Source: a virus. From it: a stretch of DNA of 43,828 nucleotides. Below the pieces are notes generated by a model. That model was given only the letters and a program-made list of their open reading frames with translations, had not been told where the DNA came from and did not search any database. Numbering within the stretch: position 1 is the stretch's first letter; each line of letters begins with the position of its first letter. The translations under genes were made by a program, and so were the position numbers. Where the stretch lies: positions 1 to 43,828 of IMG/VR virus record IMGVR_UViG_3300047548_000894, one strand, 5' to 3'. Shown here piece by piece: positions 29,912 through 38,142 of this stretch.

Positions 29912-30315
29912 TTTATTTTTATACTCTCCAAATAATCTTTTAAATTACCGTACAAACTAACCATCATGGCTATACGACTATCGTATAATCGTATTATAAA
30001 TTTGCCCTTTGTAGTATTTACATCCAAATAATAGGGACAAGCTATTTTTTTGCTAAGTTGAAGGGCGAATGAATGATAAGTTACTGCGATACTGCCTGCA
30101 GGTATCTCATACTCATAGAATTCAATTTCAGCCAATTTGAATGCTTGATCGCCACGTTCAGTAAGTCTCAATCCACCACTTCTACCTGTAAACCACCATT
30201 TAGTCAATAAATCATTGGATTTAAGCCTACCGCTCAAATCATAGTTGAGATTTTTTGGTATTTGACCTAGAACCAACTCAGTGATTTTTAGCTTGGTGTC
30301 TAAAGTATTATGCAT
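29908..30315 (-). CDS. hypothetical early protein
   Basis: A 135-residue protein starting MHNTLDTKLKITELVLGQ at 30315. The segment SNDLLTKWWFTGRSGGLRLTERGDQAFKLAEIEFYEYEI has a winged-helix-like spacing. GKFIIRLYDSRIAMMVSLYGNLKDYL ends it. Similar proteins with LLTKWW.TGRSGGLRLT occur in other phages. Function unknown. Confidence 0.75.
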   Translation of the reverse strand: MHNTLDTKLKITELVLGQIPKNLNYDLSGRLKSNDLLTKWWFTGRSGGLRLTERGDQAFKLAEIEFYEYEIPAGSIAVTYHSFALQLSKKIACPYYLDVNTTKGKFIIRLYDSRIAMMVSLYGNLKDYLESIKIK

Positions 30316-30601
30316 CAGGGTAAACAATAGTACCAGAATTCATAAACACAACTGTAAATTTATTTGTTTTGAATTGTGAGTTCAATTTTCTACATAAATT
30401 TCTAGCATGACCTGGATTACTGAAACTTGTTTTTTTATATTTGGGAGTTGATTCGTTATTTAAGTAATGAGCAGTTTTAAGGTTAAAAGGCTGCCCGTCA
30501 TAAAATACAGACCACACGCCATAAGCTTCTACAATTTGATCTACTTTGTAGGTAGTTTTGTCTACCATTTCTGCTAGTACTTTAGGCTGTGTTCTTGCCA
30601 T
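30308..30601 (-). CDS. conserved phage protein (KYKKTSFSNPGHARNL family)
   Basis: A 97-residue protein. WSVFYDGQPFNLKT and KYKKTSFSNPGHARNLCRKLNSQFKTNKFTVVFM form a recurrent phage motif. Overlaps both neighbours. Function unknown. Confidence 0.8.
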   Translation of the reverse strand: MARTQPKVLAEMVDKTTYKVDQIVEAYGVWSVFYDGQPFNLKTAHYLNNESTPKYKKTSFSNPGHARNLCRKLNSQFKTNKFTVVFMNSGTIVYPDA

Positions 30602-30828
30602 TAAAATTTACCACCATTTACTTCTATTTTTATTACTTCGTCTTTGCTATCTGTTTTATTGATTATCGAATAATAATCATGTAATAATTTAGATAACTCG
30701 TCCCTGAGAATTCTGGCGTCATTAATAGGCATCCTATAATCAACGCTGCCACCCCTACCGTCTAAATAAGACACTTTTTCTATGAATTGTTTGATTGCTG
30801 ACATAAGACTATTTATCTTATTTTGCAA
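30601..30828 (-). CDS. hypothetical early protein
   Basis: A 75-residue helical protein (INSLMSAIKQFIEKVSYLDGRGG). GATAAATA at 30817-30810 lies so that a T4-type late +1 would coincide with the internal ATG at 30804 (MSAIKQF), so a shorter late form is possible. Function unknown. Confidence 0.7.
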   Translation of the reverse strand: MQNKINSLMSAIKQFIEKVSYLDGRGGSVDYRMPINDARILRDELSKLLHDYYSIINKTDSKDEVIKIEVNGGKF

Positions 30829-31267
30829 TCTCCTCTACACTTTTAAAAGGGCCCACATATTTATAGCGTTGAATAAAAATATACTTGGGGCAGAACTGAA
30901 CACCTAGTTCTTCGTTTTCGGGAAACTTAAACCATCCTGCTGCGTGATAGCATTTGCTGTTATTACTTTTAGTAAACAAGTGTAATTTACGATGAATATC
31001 AAATATAGAGTTGTATATCCTTTTAGGAGTAGGATATTGTTGAAAGGGTAGGGGAGTTTTATGCTTTTCAATCTTGACGTTGGTAAAATCAATCTTTAGT
31101 TGCTTTTTGATTGCTGCTGTATTCTTAAAATGCTCTACGCTACCGTTAAGCTTTAAATCGTATCCTTCAGGGCTAGCAATTACATTCCCAACTTTCTCTT
31201 TACCATCGGTAATAACCCAAAACTTATCTTTAACTACAGGTTTAGCAATTAGTGTTTTCGTCGTCAT
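30818..31267 (-). CDS. conserved hypothetical phage protein
   Basis: A 149-residue protein. KDKFWVITDGKEKVGNVIASPEGYDL opens a beta domain; PTPKRIYNSIFDIHRKLHLFTKSNNSKCYHAAGWF resembles a stretch seen in marine T4-like phages. Function unknown. Confidence 0.77.
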   Translation of the reverse strand: MTTKTLIAKPVVKDKFWVITDGKEKVGNVIASPEGYDLKLNGSVEHFKNTAAIKKQLKIDFTNVKIEKHKTPLPFQQYPTPKRIYNSIFDIHRKLHLFTKSNNSKCYHAAGWFKFPENEELGVQFCPKYIFIQRYKYVGPFKSVEEIAK

Positions 31268-31541
31268 GTTCTATCCATTTTTTGTTACTATAGTCCCAAT
31301 GTCTATTATCATATATTTTAGCACATACTGCATACGAAAGCAACCCCAGTAGTATACTGATACCACCATGATCTTTGCCCACAATAGAGGTATCAATGTT
31401 GAAATCAAAAAGGGTTTGATCCTGTTTGTAAATTTCAAATTCCCAATATTTGTTTTGGGTAATTTTACCATAGCGATTATAAATGTTCTCAAATAAATCC
31501 CTACTGCGGGGATTAAGTATAGAGAATGATAGGTTAATCAT
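31242..31541 (-). CDS. conserved hypothetical phage protein
   Basis: A 99-residue protein starting MINLSFSILNPRSRDLFENIYNRYGKI at 31541. WEFEIYKQDQTLFDFNIDTSIVGKDHGGISILLGLLSYAVCAKIYDNRHWDY fits a phage family with NPWS..FENIY and YDNRHWDYE elements. Function unknown. Confidence 0.78.
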   Translation of the reverse strand: MINLSFSILNPRSRDLFENIYNRYGKITQNKYWEFEIYKQDQTLFDFNIDTSIVGKDHGGISILLGLLSYAVCAKIYDNRHWDYSNKKWIEHDDENTNC

Positions 31542-31743
31542 TTTTCTTAAACTCCATATATGGGGCAATATCGTTGTCAAAAATTTGTGCCATTTGACTC
31601 CAAAGAATCTTTGCTTCTCGTTCAGTCATGCCACTACTGATATTGTTTACAAAATCTCCTAATGTATGTTCTTGCTTTCTTAATCCATAATCATGGCGGA
31701 AAGTATAGCACATACTAGTAATAATTTCTTCTCTTGTTTTCAT
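31534..31743 (-). CDS. small conserved early protein
   Basis: A 69-residue protein: MKTREEIITSMCYTFRHDYGL resembles small phage proteins with MC.TxRHDYGL. The C-terminal GMTEREAKILWSQMAQIFDNDIAPYM is helical. Function unknown. Confidence 0.76.
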   Translation of the reverse strand: MKTREEIITSMCYTFRHDYGLRKQEHTLGDFVNNISSGMTEREAKILWSQMAQIFDNDIAPYMEFKKND

Positions 31744-31970
31744 AATTTCAATAGATATGCTGTTACGTCGGCACTGTTAACGATAGCCAAGTCTTGGGGG
31801 TATTTGTTGTATTCCCAAGTTTGCTTATTAGCAAGCTTTTTAATTTTAACCATTTTAGGTGTAAGTTTAATCACTTTAGCTACCATAAGACTATTATGGT
31901 ATGGTGCAACCACACAATCACCCAAATTAATCTGCCTGCCTAATTTATCCCTATGTTCGCTGTCAGCCAT
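31740..31970 (-). CDS. SH3-like conserved early protein
   Basis: A 76-residue protein starting MADSEHRDKLGRQINLGDCVV at 31970, inside the end of the upstream gene. LGDCVVAPYHNSLMVAKVIKLTPKMVKIKKL is a KOW/SH3-like pattern and KYPQDLAIV ends the core. Function unknown. Confidence 0.74.
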   Translation of the reverse strand: MADSEHRDKLGRQINLGDCVVAPYHNSLMVAKVIKLTPKMVKIKKLANKQTWEYNKYPQDLAIVNSADVTAYLLKL

Positions 31971-32427
31971 TTTTTTCTTCCTTAACCAATTCACACACCA
32001 TCAAAAATTTGTCATAAGCATCTTTGACGGCAGGATGGGTCATGAGTTTTTCGGCTTCCTCAATCATAGCCTTGACACCAACCTCAGCAATAGTACGGGC
32101 AGCGGGCCATTGTAATGTTCTAGCTTCGTCCCCCCAAACTGTGATAAGATTGTGCCATGCCTCTCGTTCAGCATCACTAAGTGGCATACGCCTTGTTTGA
32201 ACTTTGCTGGCATCCATGATAGCTTTAGCAATAGCATCTTCTGCTGTTTGCCCAGCAGCAATCATAGCAGCGTGATTGGGATTGATGTTGTAGCGGCGAC
32301 TTATCCCACCTGGATAACAAACAACCACATGGGTACCTTTAGGATAGGAATCCATAAGCTCATTGTCATATTCATAGACAGGCTCATATTTTCTGCCCAC
32401 TTTTTTATAGAAGGTAGTTTTCTTCAT
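31963..32427 (-). CDS. conserved phage protein (MKKTTFYKKVGRKYEPV family)
   Basis: A 154-residue protein. MKKTTFYKKVGRKYEPVYEYDNELMDSYPKGTHVVVCYPGG and SRRYNINPNHAAMIAAGQTAEDAI are a familiar phage signature of unknown function. The C-terminal half is helical. Overlaps both neighbours by 4-8 bases. Confidence 0.84.
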   Translation of the reverse strand: MKKTTFYKKVGRKYEPVYEYDNELMDSYPKGTHVVVCYPGGISRRYNINPNHAAMIAAGQTAEDAIAKAIMDASKVQTRRMPLSDAEREAWHNLITVWGDEARTLQWPAARTIAEVGVKAMIEEAEKLMTHPAVKDAYDKFLMVCELVKEEKNG

Positions 32428-32675
32428 GGCTTCATGTATTTCTGCAAAATTCGTTGAGCGATGTTAAATTCAGTTTTTTTAGATAAGCTTTGTTCCAATA
32501 CTTCCATCAATAATAGCATTTGTAATTTTTCTACAATAGCTAACTCACCTTCAGAAAGTCCAGATTTGAAATATTCCAGTTCTTCAGTTGTTTGAATGTT
32601 CCATAGGATATCAAGATACCAACATTCTATCAATGATAAACCTTCTATCCTTATAGGACCTTCTTCAAAATCCAT
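32424..32675 (-). CDS. hypothetical early protein
   Basis: An 83-residue acidic helical protein starting MDFEEGPIRIEGLSLIECWYLD at 32675, the first ATG after the preceding gene. No family recognised. Confidence 0.7.
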   Translation of the reverse strand: MDFEEGPIRIEGLSLIECWYLDILWNIQTTEELEYFKSGLSEGELAIVEKLQMLLLMEVLEQSLSKKTEFNIAQRILQKYMKP

Positions 32676-32908
32676 TATCCCCCCAGTTGCTCCCAAACAT
32701 ACTCACTTTCTTTCATATATGCTACTGGCTTGATCCAACCATTTTCAATACATTCAATAAGAAATCGTTTATGGTTTTGTGGGCAATTAGCATCAATTTC
32801 AAAGCCTGCTCTAGGAGCAGATTGTAAACCTACGTTAAAATAAAAATCTTTGTCCCCTCGTCTAATAGTTTTCAACTTGTCTGCGGGCACTGAAATTTTA
32901 TACTTCAT
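32675..32908 (-). CDS. small conserved early protein
   Basis: A 77-residue protein: MKYKISVPADKLKTIRRGDKDFYFNVG, then a Pro/Cys turn (FEIDANCPQNHKRFLIECIENGWIKPV). ATG overlaps the exonuclease stop (TAATG). Function unknown. Confidence 0.72.
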   Translation of the reverse strand: MKYKISVPADKLKTIRRGDKDFYFNVGLQSAPRAGFEIDANCPQNHKRFLIECIENGWIKPVAYMKESEYVWEQLGG

Positions 32909-33903
32909 TATAGATTGCCCACGTAAGGTGAATTAAGCCATCGTGCGTAGGCTTCAGCCTGCTCACTAATACGATTTAGTTCATACTTGCTACAGAATTT
33001 CATAAAATGAATACCTACACTTGGAGTAGTATTGCGTCTAACCATTTCTTTGATAGCAGTATCTACTTTGTCTTTGATTTCTTGTGGCTGTGCATTGAGG
33101 TCGATTAGTGTGCGATTGCGTTCATAATCGTCACGAACCCTATGCTCGACACCATCATGATCCATCCAACGCTGTAGCATTAGATTGTTCCAGTTAAAGC
33201 CCTGTTTGTCACGATCAGCATATGCTTCGATCAGTCCAACTTTGTTTTTGCTGCCTTTTGTACGAACACCAGGATATGCGCTAAACACGTTATCAGTACC
33301 ATCTCCACGCATACATTTCTCAAATAGAATGAATTGTGGATCAGCCAATGTTTTTAGTTCCTTTGTCTTTTTATCGACAATCATTTTTCCTCGCTCATCA
33401 AAGTATCCTTCGTTAGTGATAAATTGTTTTGCGATACCATTGTATTGGAACACGTTTGGACTAATAAGCTGAATATAATCAGTGTCGCTACTAATAATGT
33501 AATGTTGGTCATTAGGGTGGAGGTCAATAAATCTGGCAATCACATCGTCTGCTTCTGCTTCAGGATGACGGATTACACTACAGTTGGTCTTTTCAGCAAG
33601 GAATTTGGTGAACAACTCATATGTTTCCCAAAACATTTTGTTTTCATCAATCTCAGCCTGCGTCATCGCGGTCTCGTCCAGAACACGGTGGGCTTTGTAG
33701 GGCTTGTAGAATGATTTGCGCCAACTACGACCTTCAAGGCAAAACACAACATGGTCAATGCCAAATTTACGAACGATTTGGTTAGTTGATGCAAGAGTGA
33801 GGTGTAGTGCCATGCCCACTTTTTCCCAAGTATCGCTGCGCTTAGAGGCAATGTGCCTGGCGCGGAAAAAAGTGTTAGCCGTGTCTACCAAAGCATATTT
33901 CAT
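32908..33903 (-). CDS. FEN-family 5'-3' exonuclease / RNase H-like
   Basis: A 331-residue member of the structure-specific 5'-nuclease family (T4 RNase H, T5 exonuclease, Pol I N-domain). The metal-binding acidic motifs are visible: MKYALVDTANTFFRARH at the N-terminus (first Asp), PEAEADDVIARFIDL near 115, ISSDTDYIQLI near 140 and MRGDGTDNVFSAYPGV near 200. It probably removes RNA primers or 5' flaps during replication. It is preceded by a 10-residue leader frame that overlaps its ATG. Confidence 0.92.
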   Translation of the reverse strand: MKYALVDTANTFFRARHIASKRSDTWEKVGMALHLTLASTNQIVRKFGIDHVVFCLEGRSWRKSFYKPYKAHRVLDETAMTQAEIDENKMFWETYELFTKFLAEKTNCSVIRHPEAEADDVIARFIDLHPNDQHYIISSDTDYIQLISPNVFQYNGIAKQFITNEGYFDERGKMIVDKKTKELKTLADPQFILFEKCMRGDGTDNVFSAYPGVRTKGSKNKVGLIEAYADRDKQGFNWNNLMLQRWMDHDGVEHRVRDDYERNRTLIDLNAQPQEIKDKVDTAIKEMVRRNTTPSVGIHFMKFCSKYELNRISEQAEAYARWLNSPYVGNL

Positions 33904-33932
33904 TGTGTGGATCCAATGTAGGTATTTGTCAT
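33900..33932 (-). CDS. 10-residue leader peptide frame
   Basis: MTNTYIGSTQ. Its ATG (33932) is exactly the predicted +1 of the promoter at 33939, and its TGA overlaps the exonuclease ATG (ATGA). This suggests leaderless translation with coupling to the exonuclease, which has no Shine-Dalgarno of its own. Evidence is geometric only. Confidence 0.45.
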   Translation of the reverse strand: MTNTYIGSTQ

Positions 33933-33938
33933 AATAAC

Positions 33939-33967
33939 ACTATACTACAAACCACATTTATTGTCAA
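33939..33967 (-). promoter_or_regulatory. early promoter for exonuclease
   Basis: TTGACA (33967-33962), 17-base spacer starting ATAAATGTGGTTTG, TATAGT (33944-33939). The -35 box contains the TGA of the gene at 33964. Confidence 0.85.
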
Positions 33968-34413
33968 CTAATCTCTGTCCTACCATCACCAATATTACGG
34001 CTTCTGACTACTCGTAGATCCCTGTTTGTAGGATCAGCTTGATCCTGCTCATAAATTTCTAATGCCACATTACGGCATACATTTTGGAACCAACGATCAA
34101 CAATTATTTGGTCAGTATCATCTTCGCGGATTTTATAACCTGTTTTGATAAGATTGATGATAAATTTGTCATTCCAATCTAATTCAAATGCGCCATTATT
34201 TATATCGTTTGGATCTAAATCTACCTTAAGAATAGCAATATAAGGTTCTCCTGCAGCAGTTGCCTTTTGTTTAGGAGTCAGTTCTGTTTTAGGAGCCTTA
34301 GGTTTTTTTGTTTTTGTACGAGTTTGCGGGGTAGGAGGAACAGGGAATCCTCCCCAAGGTTCTTGGTTATTGGGATCTTTAGCCTTAAAGAATTCTTTAA
34401 TTTTATTCCACAT
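33964..34413 (-). CDS. conserved phage protein (KATAAGEPYIAILKVDLDP family)
   Basis: A 149-residue protein starting MWNKIKEFFK at 34413 (GAGA 7 nt upstream); ATG 34419 is also possible. The first 45 residues are Pro/Lys rich and disordered. KATAAGEPYIAILKVDLDPNDINNGAFELDWNDKFI is a motif shared with T4-like marine phages; function unknown. Confidence 0.8.
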   Translation of the reverse strand: MWNKIKEFFKAKDPNNQEPWGGFPVPPTPQTRTKTKKPKAPKTELTPKQKATAAGEPYIAILKVDLDPNDINNGAFELDWNDKFIINLIKTGYKIREDDTDQIIVDRWFQNVCRNVALEIYEQDQADPTNRDLRVVRSRNIGDGRTEIS

Positions 34414-34476
34414 TATCATTTCTCTGTTTTCAATTTACAATTTAGCACAAATTTATATCTTTAGCAACATTAATGG

Positions 34477-34484
34477 TATAAATA
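34477..34484 (+). promoter_or_regulatory. T4-type late promoter for GIY-YIG 2, perfect consensus
   Basis: TATAAATA exactly. By the T4 spacing +1 is 34490, the first G of the leader hairpin. Confidence 0.85.
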
Positions 34485-34489
34485 AATTT

Positions 34490-34520
34490 GAGGATCGCGG
34501 TACTGGAAATACCCATCCTC
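34490..34520 (+). promoter_or_regulatory. 5'-terminal hairpin of GIY-YIG 2 late transcript
   Basis: GAGGAT pairs with ATCCTC and, inside it, GGTA with TACC, leaving a 7-base loop. The stem and the following leader up to the ATG are nearly the same as upstream of GIY-YIG 1. Confidence 0.78.
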
Positions 34521-34546
34521 TCTAATGCTATTGAGGAGCAGTCAGC

Positions 34547-35173
34547 ATGACTATTTATTATCTGTACGTCAAGACCCATAAAATTACTGGCCTTAAATAT
34601 TTGGGCAAAACATCATGCGATCCATTTAAGTATAATGGTTCGGGAAAATATTGGCGCCGCCACTTAAAAATTCATGGTAATACATGTGATACAGAAATTA
34701 TAAAAGAATGTTCTTCTAATGAAGAAATAAAGAAATGGGGGAAATATTATAGCGATTTTTGGAACATCGTTGCTAGTTCTGAATGGGCAAATTTAAAACC
34801 TGAAGAAGGTGATGGTGGTAGCGTTTTCGGAAAAGACCACTATTTATATGACAAAACTATCTATTCATTTAGAAATTTAATCACCCATGAAACAGTAATT
34901 ATGACCCAAAATGAATTCTGTAAAAAATATAAATTAAGTAGAGGCAATGTTTCTATGCTGTTAAAAGGAAAAAGAAACCATGTCGGTGAATGGGTAACTT
35001 CTGAATCGGCCTATAAATTGCCTTTAAAATATAAATTTTTCCATATAAAAACACAGAAAATAGTCGAAATGACTGCTCGGGAGTTTATTAAAACATATGC
35101 GCTTACTCCAAACAATGTATATAAAATGATTAGAAATATGTCAGGTACCGTTAAAGGATGGAAAGTTGTTTAG
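34547..35173 (+). CDS. GIY-YIG homing endonuclease 2
   Basis: A 208-residue paralogue of GIY-YIG 1: IYYLYVKTHKITGLKYLGKTSCDPFKYNGSGKYWRRHLKIHG at the N-terminus gives the nuclease domain. Two DNA-binding modules follow (NLITHETVIMTQNEFCKKYKLSRGNVSMLLKG near 105-140 and HIKTQKIVEMTAREFIKTYALTPNNVYKMI near 165-195). AGGAGCAGTCAGC precedes the ATG. It is the only plus-strand gene right of 22.5 kb and overlaps the 3' end of UvdE by 23 bases, tail to tail. Confidence 0.9.
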   Translation: MTIYYLYVKTHKITGLKYLGKTSCDPFKYNGSGKYWRRHLKIHGNTCDTEIIKECSSNEEIKKWGKYYSDFWNIVASSEWANLKPEEGDGGSVFGKDHYLYDKTIYSFRNLITHETVIMTQNEFCKKYKLSRGNVSMLLKGKRNHVGEWVTSESAYKLPLKYKFFHIKTQKIVEMTAREFIKTYALTPNNVYKMIRNMSGTVKGWKVV

Positions 35174-36182
35174 CATATTCGTATAGTTTAAAGCTGGCGA
35201 GATTTTTGGCCTTTGCCTCGACCATAATGTCCGCATAAGAAATATGCTCTAACGCCCAATCATTTGCGGCTTGATTCCACATGTAATCAGAATGGGCGCG
35301 CAAATCTTGTTTTTTCTTTCCTTCCAGGATCAATGATTGTAAATTGGGTAATTGGTTTGTGGGATGGCCAACAAGAGACTCTTCCCGTGATATGCTGTAA
35401 TGTATAACAGGCCTAATACCCCTCCAACTATCAATAATTTTTTTAATGCGTTCATCATTTGGTTTAATATATTCTCCTGTATCAATAAAATGGTGGTGTA
35501 GGTCTAGCACCAAAGCGAGATCCTGTGCCAATTCGAGGCTGGCGTCGATCCCCCATCCGAATTCTGAATTCTCGATAGTAATACAGTTTCTTGCCTCCTC
35601 TGAGAGGCGCTTAAATGCGTTTCTGACACCGGCTGGACCAGCCTTTCCTGATATGTGTACGTTGATCTTGAAATCCTGAAACCGTTTCCCGTACCCCATG
35701 AAGCGTGCCATATCCGCATGATATTCAAATTCCTTGATTGATTGTTCTACTACGTTGGGATTTTCACTACCCAATACACAAAATTGTCCTGGATGAAATG
35801 ATAGTCTTACATCGTTAGCTCTAGCAGTTTCACCAATAGGCGCTAATGCCCGCTCCATGTATGATACTACATCAGGTTGTTGATAAAACCATTCCCAATC
35901 AGGATGTGTGTAGCATGACAACATATCACTAGTAAGCCTGACCATTCTAAGTTCTGGACGTAGTGCTGCTACACGTTTGACCATATTATGGGTGTTTTGA
36001 ATATTATCTTTCATAACATCCCATAGCTTTTCTTCAGCCTTAGCTTTTGTCTGTTTCTTTAGCCAAGTAAGAGTGGTCCCACCCGTGCTACAATCCTCAC
36101 TGGTTACTAACCCTTTCTTGGGGTGGATTTCGCTCCACTTACAGGCGAAACCAATACGTTTAATAGATGAGTTGAATGACAT
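35151..36182 (-). CDS. uvsE: UV damage endonuclease (UvdE/UvsE-like)
   Basis: A 343-residue TIM-barrel protein that covers the UvdE family from end to end: RIGFACKW at the start, RMVRLTSDMLSCYTHPDWEW, NDVRLSFHPGQFCVLGSENPNVV, ITIENSEFGWG, LVLDLHHHFI and VIHYSISREE. The His, Glu and Asp residues of the metal site are present. The family nicks DNA 5' to UV photoproducts to start repair. In a phage it fits sunlight exposure. It has its own early promoter and a leader of about 24 nt with no clear Shine-Dalgarno. Confidence 0.95.
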   Translation of the reverse strand: MSFNSSIKRIGFACKWSEIHPKKGLVTSEDCSTGGTTLTWLKKQTKAKAEEKLWDVMKDNIQNTHNMVKRVAALRPELRMVRLTSDMLSCYTHPDWEWFYQQPDVVSYMERALAPIGETARANDVRLSFHPGQFCVLGSENPNVVEQSIKEFEYHADMARFMGYGKRFQDFKINVHISGKAGPAGVRNAFKRLSEEARNCITIENSEFGWGIDASLELAQDLALVLDLHHHFIDTGEYIKPNDERIKKIIDSWRGIRPVIHYSISREESLVGHPTNQLPNLQSLILEGKKKQDLRAHSDYMWNQAANDWALEHISYADIMVEAKAKNLASFKLYEYAKQLSIL

Positions 36183-36212
36183 AAAAGCTTATGTTAGGTT
36201 GAAGGATCAAGT

Positions 36213-36241
36213 ATTATATACTACTATTTTATTTTTGTCAA
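36213..36241 (-). promoter_or_regulatory. early promoter for UV endonuclease
   Basis: TTGACA (36241-36236), 17-base AT-rich spacer, TATAAT (36218-36213). Confidence 0.88.
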
Positions 36242-36242
36242 C

Positions 36243-37607
36243 TTATAGACCCTCAAATAACTCACTACCTACCTGCTGGTTTTTAGGAGTAAAATTAGGA
36301 TCCTTTGCCAACCAAGTATCATTCTCTGTATACAAAACTCTAAATTTATGGCGATTAGTCAATACGCTTTCAAAATCTTCCCTTGCCAATGCCTTTCTGT
36401 TTAGTTCATCAATGAAGTCGCTATATTTAACATTAGTATATGAATTTATTTTAGCAGCATTTGTATTTGATTTTCTTGGTTCTAGTTTATTAACAAAATC
36501 AATCCAAGTCTGTGCGACTTCGGCATCTAAACTCTTTACATATTCTAATGCCCCAGTTGAGTAATATTCTTCAGGGGTAGTATTGTAAAGTAGTTTCAGA
36601 ATGTTTGCTGCATTTTTTGTATCAGTTACATGAAAGTACTTTGAGTCAAAATTATCAGACCAAGTTTGTTTGTTCAAAACTAAACAAGGCATATGTCCCA
36701 AACATTCCATGAATGCATACGGATAATTTTCACGCAAACTAGGCATGTAAAATACTTTACAACTTTGCATGAATTTTACTTTTTCTTCACCTACTATCCC
36801 TGCTTTTATTTCATAATCAGTAATGCCTAATTCAGCAAATGCTTTTTCAAACTTTCTTGCACCATTGCTATTAGTCATAATTCTTGCGGGTAATCCAGAC
36901 TCATGTATTGCTTTGATGTAGGCGTCAGGATTTTTACCATCTTCCCATCTACCAATAAAGAGTACGCCTTCTCTGTGACCATAATATGGTTCTAACAAAC
37001 CTCGCTCGCTCATTGGCATACGCAATAAGGCACATTTAGCAGATCCATATTTGGATAATTCATCAATATTAATTTGGCTTTGTGTACCAATAATAATGTC
37101 ATCAAATTCTAAATGCTTATTGAAATAATTATGGTAGGCATCCAAAAACACACCATCAATAGTCTTTTGTGATTCTCTGAAAATCATACTATGTAGGTGA
37201 GTATAAAACATTAATGGAATTTCTTTATATAACCCCAAACCATATGATGCGGTCATTGCCTCTTGCGTATTCACAATCATCAAATCATAAACATTTTTAC
37301 TTAGTGCTTTGACCAATGATTTTCTGAAGTTAGCAATTTTTTCAAAGTTAATAGAATCGCTAAATGAAAAGGTAGCAACATGCTCTGTATATCTTAATGG
37401 TTCATCAGGATACACTAAATTGGCACCCAATGACTTCACTAATAAAATAAAATCATTTGTAGGTGTTTTATCTAATATAATATCTACCTTCCAATTAATC
37501 CTACCACACATTTCGGTGAAAGCTTTGGCAAATTGACCTATTCCACCATATGGTATGAATTGTTGGTCACTGATTAGGAAGGCTATTCTTTTCTCGTAAA
37601 TATTCAC
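36243..37607 (-). CDS. GT-B glycosyltransferase (GT4-like)
   Basis: A 454-residue protein starting at GTG 37607 with AAGGA 6 nt upstream. IAFLISDQQFIPYGGIGQFAKAF is the glycine-rich acceptor-side loop of GT-B enzymes, GVLFIGRWEDGKNPDAYIKAI begins the second Rossmann domain, and MPSLRENYPYAFMECLGH is the nucleotide-sugar E-x7-E motif. It transfers a sugar from a nucleotide sugar. Its acceptor is unknown: modified phage DNA is possible because the gene lies beside the deazaguanine genes, but host surface glycan is equally possible. The C-terminal 100 residues are an extra region. Confidence 0.88.
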   Translation of the reverse strand: MNIYEKRIAFLISDQQFIPYGGIGQFAKAFTEMCGRINWKVDIILDKTPTNDFILLVKSLGANLVYPDEPLRYTEHVATFSFSDSINFEKIANFRKSLVKALSKNVYDLMIVNTQEAMTASYGLGLYKEIPLMFYTHLHSMIFRESQKTIDGVFLDAYHNYFNKHLEFDDIIIGTQSQINIDELSKYGSAKCALLRMPMSERGLLEPYYGHREGVLFIGRWEDGKNPDAYIKAIHESGLPARIMTNSNGARKFEKAFAELGITDYEIKAGIVGEEKVKFMQSCKVFYMPSLRENYPYAFMECLGHMPCLVLNKQTWSDNFDSKYFHVTDTKNAANILKLLYNTTPEEYYSTGALEYVKSLDAEVAQTWIDFVNKLEPRKSNTNAAKINSYTNVKYSDFIDELNRKALAREDFESVLTNRHKFRVLYTENDTWLAKDPNFTPKNQQVGSELFEGL

Positions 37608-37610
37608 TTA

Positions 37611-37754
37611 TCATCCTTTAAAAAATTTACGAATTATATTATACCATTCTTGTGCATCTTCTTCGGTATCAAATGCCGGACTTAATTCGTAATTTTCATC
37701 ACCTGACTTAATCCAAATCCAAACACCTTCATACTCATCAAAAATCAAGTTCAC
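37611..37754 (-). CDS. 47-residue conserved protein, GTG start
   Basis: GTG 37754 follows AGAGGA by 8 nt. EYEGVWIWIKSGDENYELSPAFDTEEDAQEWYNII is a compact alpha-beta pattern that I recognise from other phages. Ends 3 bases before the glycosyltransferase start. Function unknown. Confidence 0.72.
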   Translation of the reverse strand: MNLIFDEYEGVWIWIKSGDENYELSPAFDTEEDAQEWYNIIRKFFKG

Positions 37755-37766
37755 TTTATTTTCCTC

Positions 37767-37976
37767 TTATTTTATAGCGCCTGTAGATTCTACATGGATG
37801 GGAACATCCATCCAATCAGACCATTTATTTATGGTTAAAACGCCATCTTCTTTATATTCAGGGGTAGATACTAATTTTCTATATTGAAGAACTTTTACAG
37901 TTTCCATGTAAAAGTATCCCCAGTCATTTTGTAATTGTCTTCCTGTTTCTTTTTCTAGCCAACGCAATTCAAACAT
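37767..37976 (-). CDS. small hypothetical protein
   Basis: A 69-residue protein starting MFELRWLEKETGRQLQNDWG one base after the preceding stop. LQYRKLVSTPEY and NKWSDWMDVPIHVE suggest a beta domain. Function unknown. Confidence 0.74.
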   Translation of the reverse strand: MFELRWLEKETGRQLQNDWGYFYMETVKVLQYRKLVSTPEYKEDGVLTINKWSDWMDVPIHVESTGAIK

Positions 37977-37977
37977 A

Positions 37978-38142
37978 TTATATATGCCGCCCAAAAAAAC
38001 AATAAACAGCAAACCATTTCCAAGAATATGGATTCAAATCTCTCCATTCTACTTGAGCAGGGTTTTGTTTAAATGTCATACCATCAGGACCCCATTGCCA
38101 ATGATAAGTCCCAAATCTAATGTTAAACCAAAGATTACTCAT
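37978..38142 (-). CDS. 54-residue conserved protein
   Basis: MSNLWFNIRFGTYHWQWGP then WRDLNPYSWKWFAVYCFFGRHI. Trp and aromatic rich, with a short hydrophobic end. Its ATG overlaps the QueE stop (TAATG). The SNLWFN.RFG.YHWQ motif recurs in phages. Function unknown. Confidence 0.72.
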   Translation of the reverse strand: MSNLWFNIRFGTYHWQWGPDGMTFKQNPAQVEWRDLNPYSWKWFAVYCFFGRHI

